From Utricularia gibba (taxonomy: Eukaryota; Streptophyta; Magnoliopsida; Lamiales; Lentibulariaceae), in contig CM007989.1 in the NCBI GenBank assembly GCA_002189035.1, positions 5,983,001-6,047,000 of the forward strand: a stretch of DNA of 64,000 bases. The letters run 5' to 3'. Below are positions 60,673-64,000 of the stretch, one piece after another. The position numbers and the translations under genes are program-made. A model generated the notes under the pieces. That model was not told where the DNA came from. It searched no databases and saw nothing but the letters and a program-made list of their open reading frames with translations. Numbering within the stretch: the first letter of the stretch is position 1; each line of letters begins with the position of its first letter.

Positions 60673-62639
60673 CTTCAGGAAGAAAAGGAAAGAACAATCA
60701 AATCACCTGAAAGCAAGCGAGTATTTGCATTATACTCCACTACTGGCCACACATATTAATCGAAAGGAAAGAGACCAAGAACTCAAAATGGGAAAGAATT
60801 GAAGCAGAATAAACATGTAAAGAGAATCCTGTTTAAACTAAGTAATGTCAAAATAATGGAACTTAAAGTTCTGCCGCCAATCTCAGTGTCCTGCCTTGCG
60901 AAAAAAAATATTCAATCTGTAAGCATATCAACAAGTTTAAGATTTCCCTCAATGCGATACGATAGCAAACTCCAGACACATCACAACAACTCAAAGAGGC
61001 AACTACAGACAACCAGCTTTGATAAGTACGACCATTTAATTCTTCTGTTTGTTTTCCACCTAGATCGGTTAATTAACCTTCACCTTACTCCAGCATCCCC
61101 AAAAAAAAATCCTACTTGAAAAATCGTAGATATGTATCACCATTTTTACATTTACTTAAAAAATCCTTGATTTTCCATCACTTGAAAGCCCAGAAAAACG
61201 GAAATTGAAAGAAAAAAGGTCAAAAGAAGCGTAACGCAGAAAGTATTGCTAGATATGAAGATTTATTAATTTAATCAAAGAACAAAAATTAGATTTAAAA
61301 TAGCGCAGACAGTTAAAAAAACTTAACAGGTAATATACGCGAGACATCAAATTCATTCCAAACCACAGCATAAACTGAATCAATCTCTGACAAAGCCCTA
61401 CCCACAAAAAAAATTCACCGAAAACAAAAAAAAAAAAAAAACTTGGGAAACGAAACAAATTCGGGGAAAAAGTTCAAGCCAGATGCCGATAATAGGCAAC
61501 ATGAAAGTCCCAGATAAAGAAGAAAGCACCATCGCTGGTCTCTGAAGCTCCTACTCTTCACGGAATTTGGAAGACGGCTTTGGATTTTAAACTGCAGGGC
61601 AATTTTTATAATAAAATGACTAAACCATTACTCTGTTAGAGGAGATTAATCCGAAAACCCTGACTCTCATACCAGCCGAAGAAAAACACAGATCGTATCA
61701 GATCCCGTTGCGCGCCGCTGCCAGAGATGGAAGTGCGCCGTGTCTCCCGCTTTGAAATGCTCGCGCGGGCCTTCAAAAAAAAAAAATGTATATATATATA
61801 TATATATGAGATTTTTGTTATAGTATAGGGATGTTTTGTATTACCTATAAAATATTTTCAATGATAATAAATTACTTATAATTTATGTAAGTTTTTATTT
61901 AGTAAGTATATTTTATTTTAAATTACTACTTTTAAGCTATTTATAAGTTACTTTTAAAAGCGTAAGAAATTCAATATTTTTATTTTCAAACCAATTGAAT
62001 TCTTATAATTATCAAAATACACATATTTATTATATTTATTTTAAATTCAAAAAATTAATTGTATTTATGTTAGAGTTATAGTATTCTCCATTCTCTTACT
62101 TCCCCTTGATATCAACACGCCAGAAAAAATATTTTACTATGAATTCGCTCACTTATGATATATAGAGGTTGGAATTTAATATTTCACATATAAGTCTTCT
62201 TATATATACGTATTATGTAGTTTTTATGTTTTTGGTGATTATTATATTAGGGATTTTAAAGAAAATTTTGTTTTTCTTTTTTTTTTATCTATACGATTTT
62301 GGAATTGATCATTTAGTTTGATCATTCTTTATGTTTCATCATTTTTATATGTAATATACGTAATTTTGAATCCGCATACAATGATTGATTGTTTATATGT
62401 TAGTTGCCAGATTTTTCAATTCTTTAGTATTTTCTTGTTTTAGTCTGGTGATTTTCTTATGGGGTTTTGAATTTCTTTGGTATTTTATGTTCCAAAAGGA
62501 ATTTGGGATCTCATATTAAATTTGTATGAAAGTATTTCACAACTATTCATGACCATCCATGATAATGGTTTGTGTTTTCCATTATGACAACCATTTTTTC
62601 TTATTTTTCAAATGATTTGAATTGATTTATTATTAGTAC
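60673..62639. other. SNAPC1 upstream region and AT-rich DNA
   Basis: The SNAPC1 transcription start probably lies between 61200 and 61750, where base composition changes, but no core promoter motif was assigned. Beyond 61790 the DNA is AT-rich with nothing recognisable. Confidence 0.45.
61789..61807. repeat. (TA)n microsatellite
   Basis: A perfect TA run of 19 bases follows an A-rich tract. Confidence 0.9.
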
Positions 62640-63005
62640 CACAAAAAATTAGTGATTCTAATGTAATTGTTCTTACAAGTAAATGGGTGAAGAAAATGAT
62701 TTGTAAAAATATATGATCAATCTTGAAGATCTTGTAAATGCTTTTGTGAAACAGGTACACATTGAAAATATAATTGGTATGAGTTTCAATTCTCAAGATT
62801 GACATGCTATAATTAAAGACAAACAAAATATCAATCATAATTTTACTAAAAAAACAAAAAATAAATAAATTTGGAATGATGAAGAAAGCTTGGAAGGTAT
62901 GGATGAATCTCCAACAAGAGTTTGGAAATGAAATATTGAAAACTATTCAAGATGGTGATGACTGATGAGTAGTGGGATGAGATGATAAATGTTATAATAT
63001 ATTAG
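62640..63005 (+). pseudogene. Myb/SANT-like domain remnant
   Basis: In broken frames it reads FVKQVHIENIIGMSFNSQD, then NHNFTKK, then MKKAWKVWMNLQQEFGNEI, then WWDEMI-like residues near 62970. This is the pattern of the plant Myb/SANT-like domain (LKNRWD.LKK.WK.W..L...TGLGWD...DEWW), found in PIF/Harbinger second proteins and in domesticated relatives. Stops and shifts are frequent. No transposase was found beside it. Confidence 0.65.
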
Positions 63006-63603
63006 CTTCATTCATTAGCTTTTATGTTATGACATGAAATATGTAGTAATGATCTAGTATATTGAGTTTTATTAATTATTTTTGTTCAATGTTTTAGTAT
63101 ATCGAAAATTCAGAAAAAGGCCCTTGCTCCCCTTTTGTTGATCAGCAAGCAATTGTTTTCTCTCTTGTTATTGCAATGGTTTCTTCAAAATGTACAAGGA
63201 CTAGAAAAATATATCCAAGAGCACCATATTATAAAGCACAAGTGATATACGAGAATGTAAGAGCGCAAGTCATAATCATGCCATTGAAGAATTTTGTGGG
63301 CATCAACCTAAAAAAAATAACATATTTGGAGAACTATATAATCCAATTCCAATGATTACAATAAAAGATGATGAGCATGAAGATCGTATAATACCCTCCC
63401 TTGGAAATCCAAGCTAGTGTCAAATCCCATTGGATGTTCTTGTGTCATTACATCCAATAAGCTATGAGAAAAAAAGGAGAGCAGCACTTGATACTACAAT
63501 CAAGGTGACTAACACTCTTCAATATGACTCTTAATATGTCTAAATCATCATTTAGTAAACGTACTTGTATTTCTACTCTATGTGATTACTTGAAAATTGT
63601 TAA
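63006..63603. other. Unresolved stretch
   Basis: The bases at 63080-63420 are less AT-rich and could be the decayed C-terminal part of the Myb/SANT-like protein, but no family wording is clear. Confidence 0.3.
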
Positions 63604-64000
63604 ATAACTTCCTAGGCATTGAAATTAGTGAAATTGACACACATCCTTCACTTTCCTCCGGGTTTGGAGACCACTATTGGGTTGGCCACCTATTTGAAAT
63701 ATTGGATTTCTCTCACGTAACCAGCCTTCAACAATTCTTTTCTTTGATGATTCGATATTTTTCTCTGGAAAAATGTCTTTGTTTATGTTGAAACCAGCTT
63801 GGCCTTTGGACAAGTGTTGATATGATGCTCGGCGAGAGAACGGTCAATACTTGCAAAATCAATAGCAGTCCAAATGAAAATGTCAGTGTTCTTTTTCAAT
63901 AGTTACACCAATTTTTCTTCAAAATCGGCATCTAGATTTGTGCAAATTCAGATCACTCTCTACGCATCCTCCGACATGAGTGGCAGCTACTTATATTCCA
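63604..64000 (-). pseudogene. Gypsy (Ty3) reverse-transcriptase N-terminal fragment, running off the window
   Basis: Read leftward, the minus strand gives KNTDIFIWTAIDFASIDRSL, AEHHINTCPKAK, ELLKAGYVREIQYFK and ANPIVVSKPGGK, then RMCVNFTNF. This is the start of a Ty3/Gypsy reverse transcriptase (family form DVFAW..DMPGID, LL.AGFIREV.YPEWLANPVVV, WRMCVDFT). At least three stops are present. The part 5' in the element lies beyond 64000; nothing continues leftward past about 63604. Confidence 0.85.

Noticed and set aside
63597-63791. Plus-strand open frame of 64 codons
   Set aside because: It is antisense to a recognisable Gypsy reverse-transcriptase fragment.
1-64000. tRNA, rRNA, CRISPR or bacterial-type operons
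   Set aside because: No cloverleaf-like sequence with a GGTTCGA arm, no rRNA wording and no regularly spaced repeats were seen; all genes are plant nuclear in form.

Overview
The window is nuclear DNA from a flowering plant. It is AT-rich, its genes have GT-AG introns, it carries plant-specific families (CGL160, plant cysteine oxidase, DUF641/GIL1, PIN auxin carrier, glycoside hydrolase 28), and it is full of LTR retrotransposons and small inverted-repeat elements. I cannot name the species. No prokaryotic feature, CRISPR array or tRNA/rRNA gene was seen.

Four genes look intact. CGL160 (1822-3767, +) encodes a chloroplast ATP-synthase assembly factor. PCO (33421-34822, -) encodes a plant cysteine oxidase. 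A DUF641/GIL1-like gene lies at 40274-41554 (+). SNAPC1/SNAP43 (58117-60445, -) encodes a subunit of the complex that starts snRNA transcription. They act in unrelated pathways and form no cluster. Splice sites were read by eye, and every model closes in frame with a plausible length (337, 237, 426 and 306 aa).

Two further genes are broken by transposons. A polygalacturonase gene (5462-7161 plus 12775-12865, +) carries a frameshift, a premature stop and, in its last exon, a 5.6-kb Copia element (7162-12774, -). That element's 245-bp LTRs differ at one base. A PIN5-type auxin-carrier pseudogene is spread in four pieces from 14641 to about 29620. Its pieces are separated by a 431-bp solo LTR, a 6.1-kb Copia (15573-21693) and a 7.3-kb Copia (22148-29464). 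The last of these itself contains an LTR-like block and a 1.5-kb solo LTR.

The rest is intergenic. It holds two Tourist/Harbinger-type MITEs (31892-32511, 47543-48201), a second copy of the 1.5-kb solo LTR (50093-51542), degenerate Copia fragments (1.1, 46.4, 51.8-52.6 and 53.4-56.6 kb), a Myb/SANT-like remnant (62.6-63.0 kb) and a Gypsy reverse-transcriptase fragment running off the right edge. I found no convincing new biological system. The most notable items are the Copia with TA...TA termini and a tRNA-Phe primer site, the 403-bp inverted duplication inside the second Copia, and the nested dismantling of the PIN gene.
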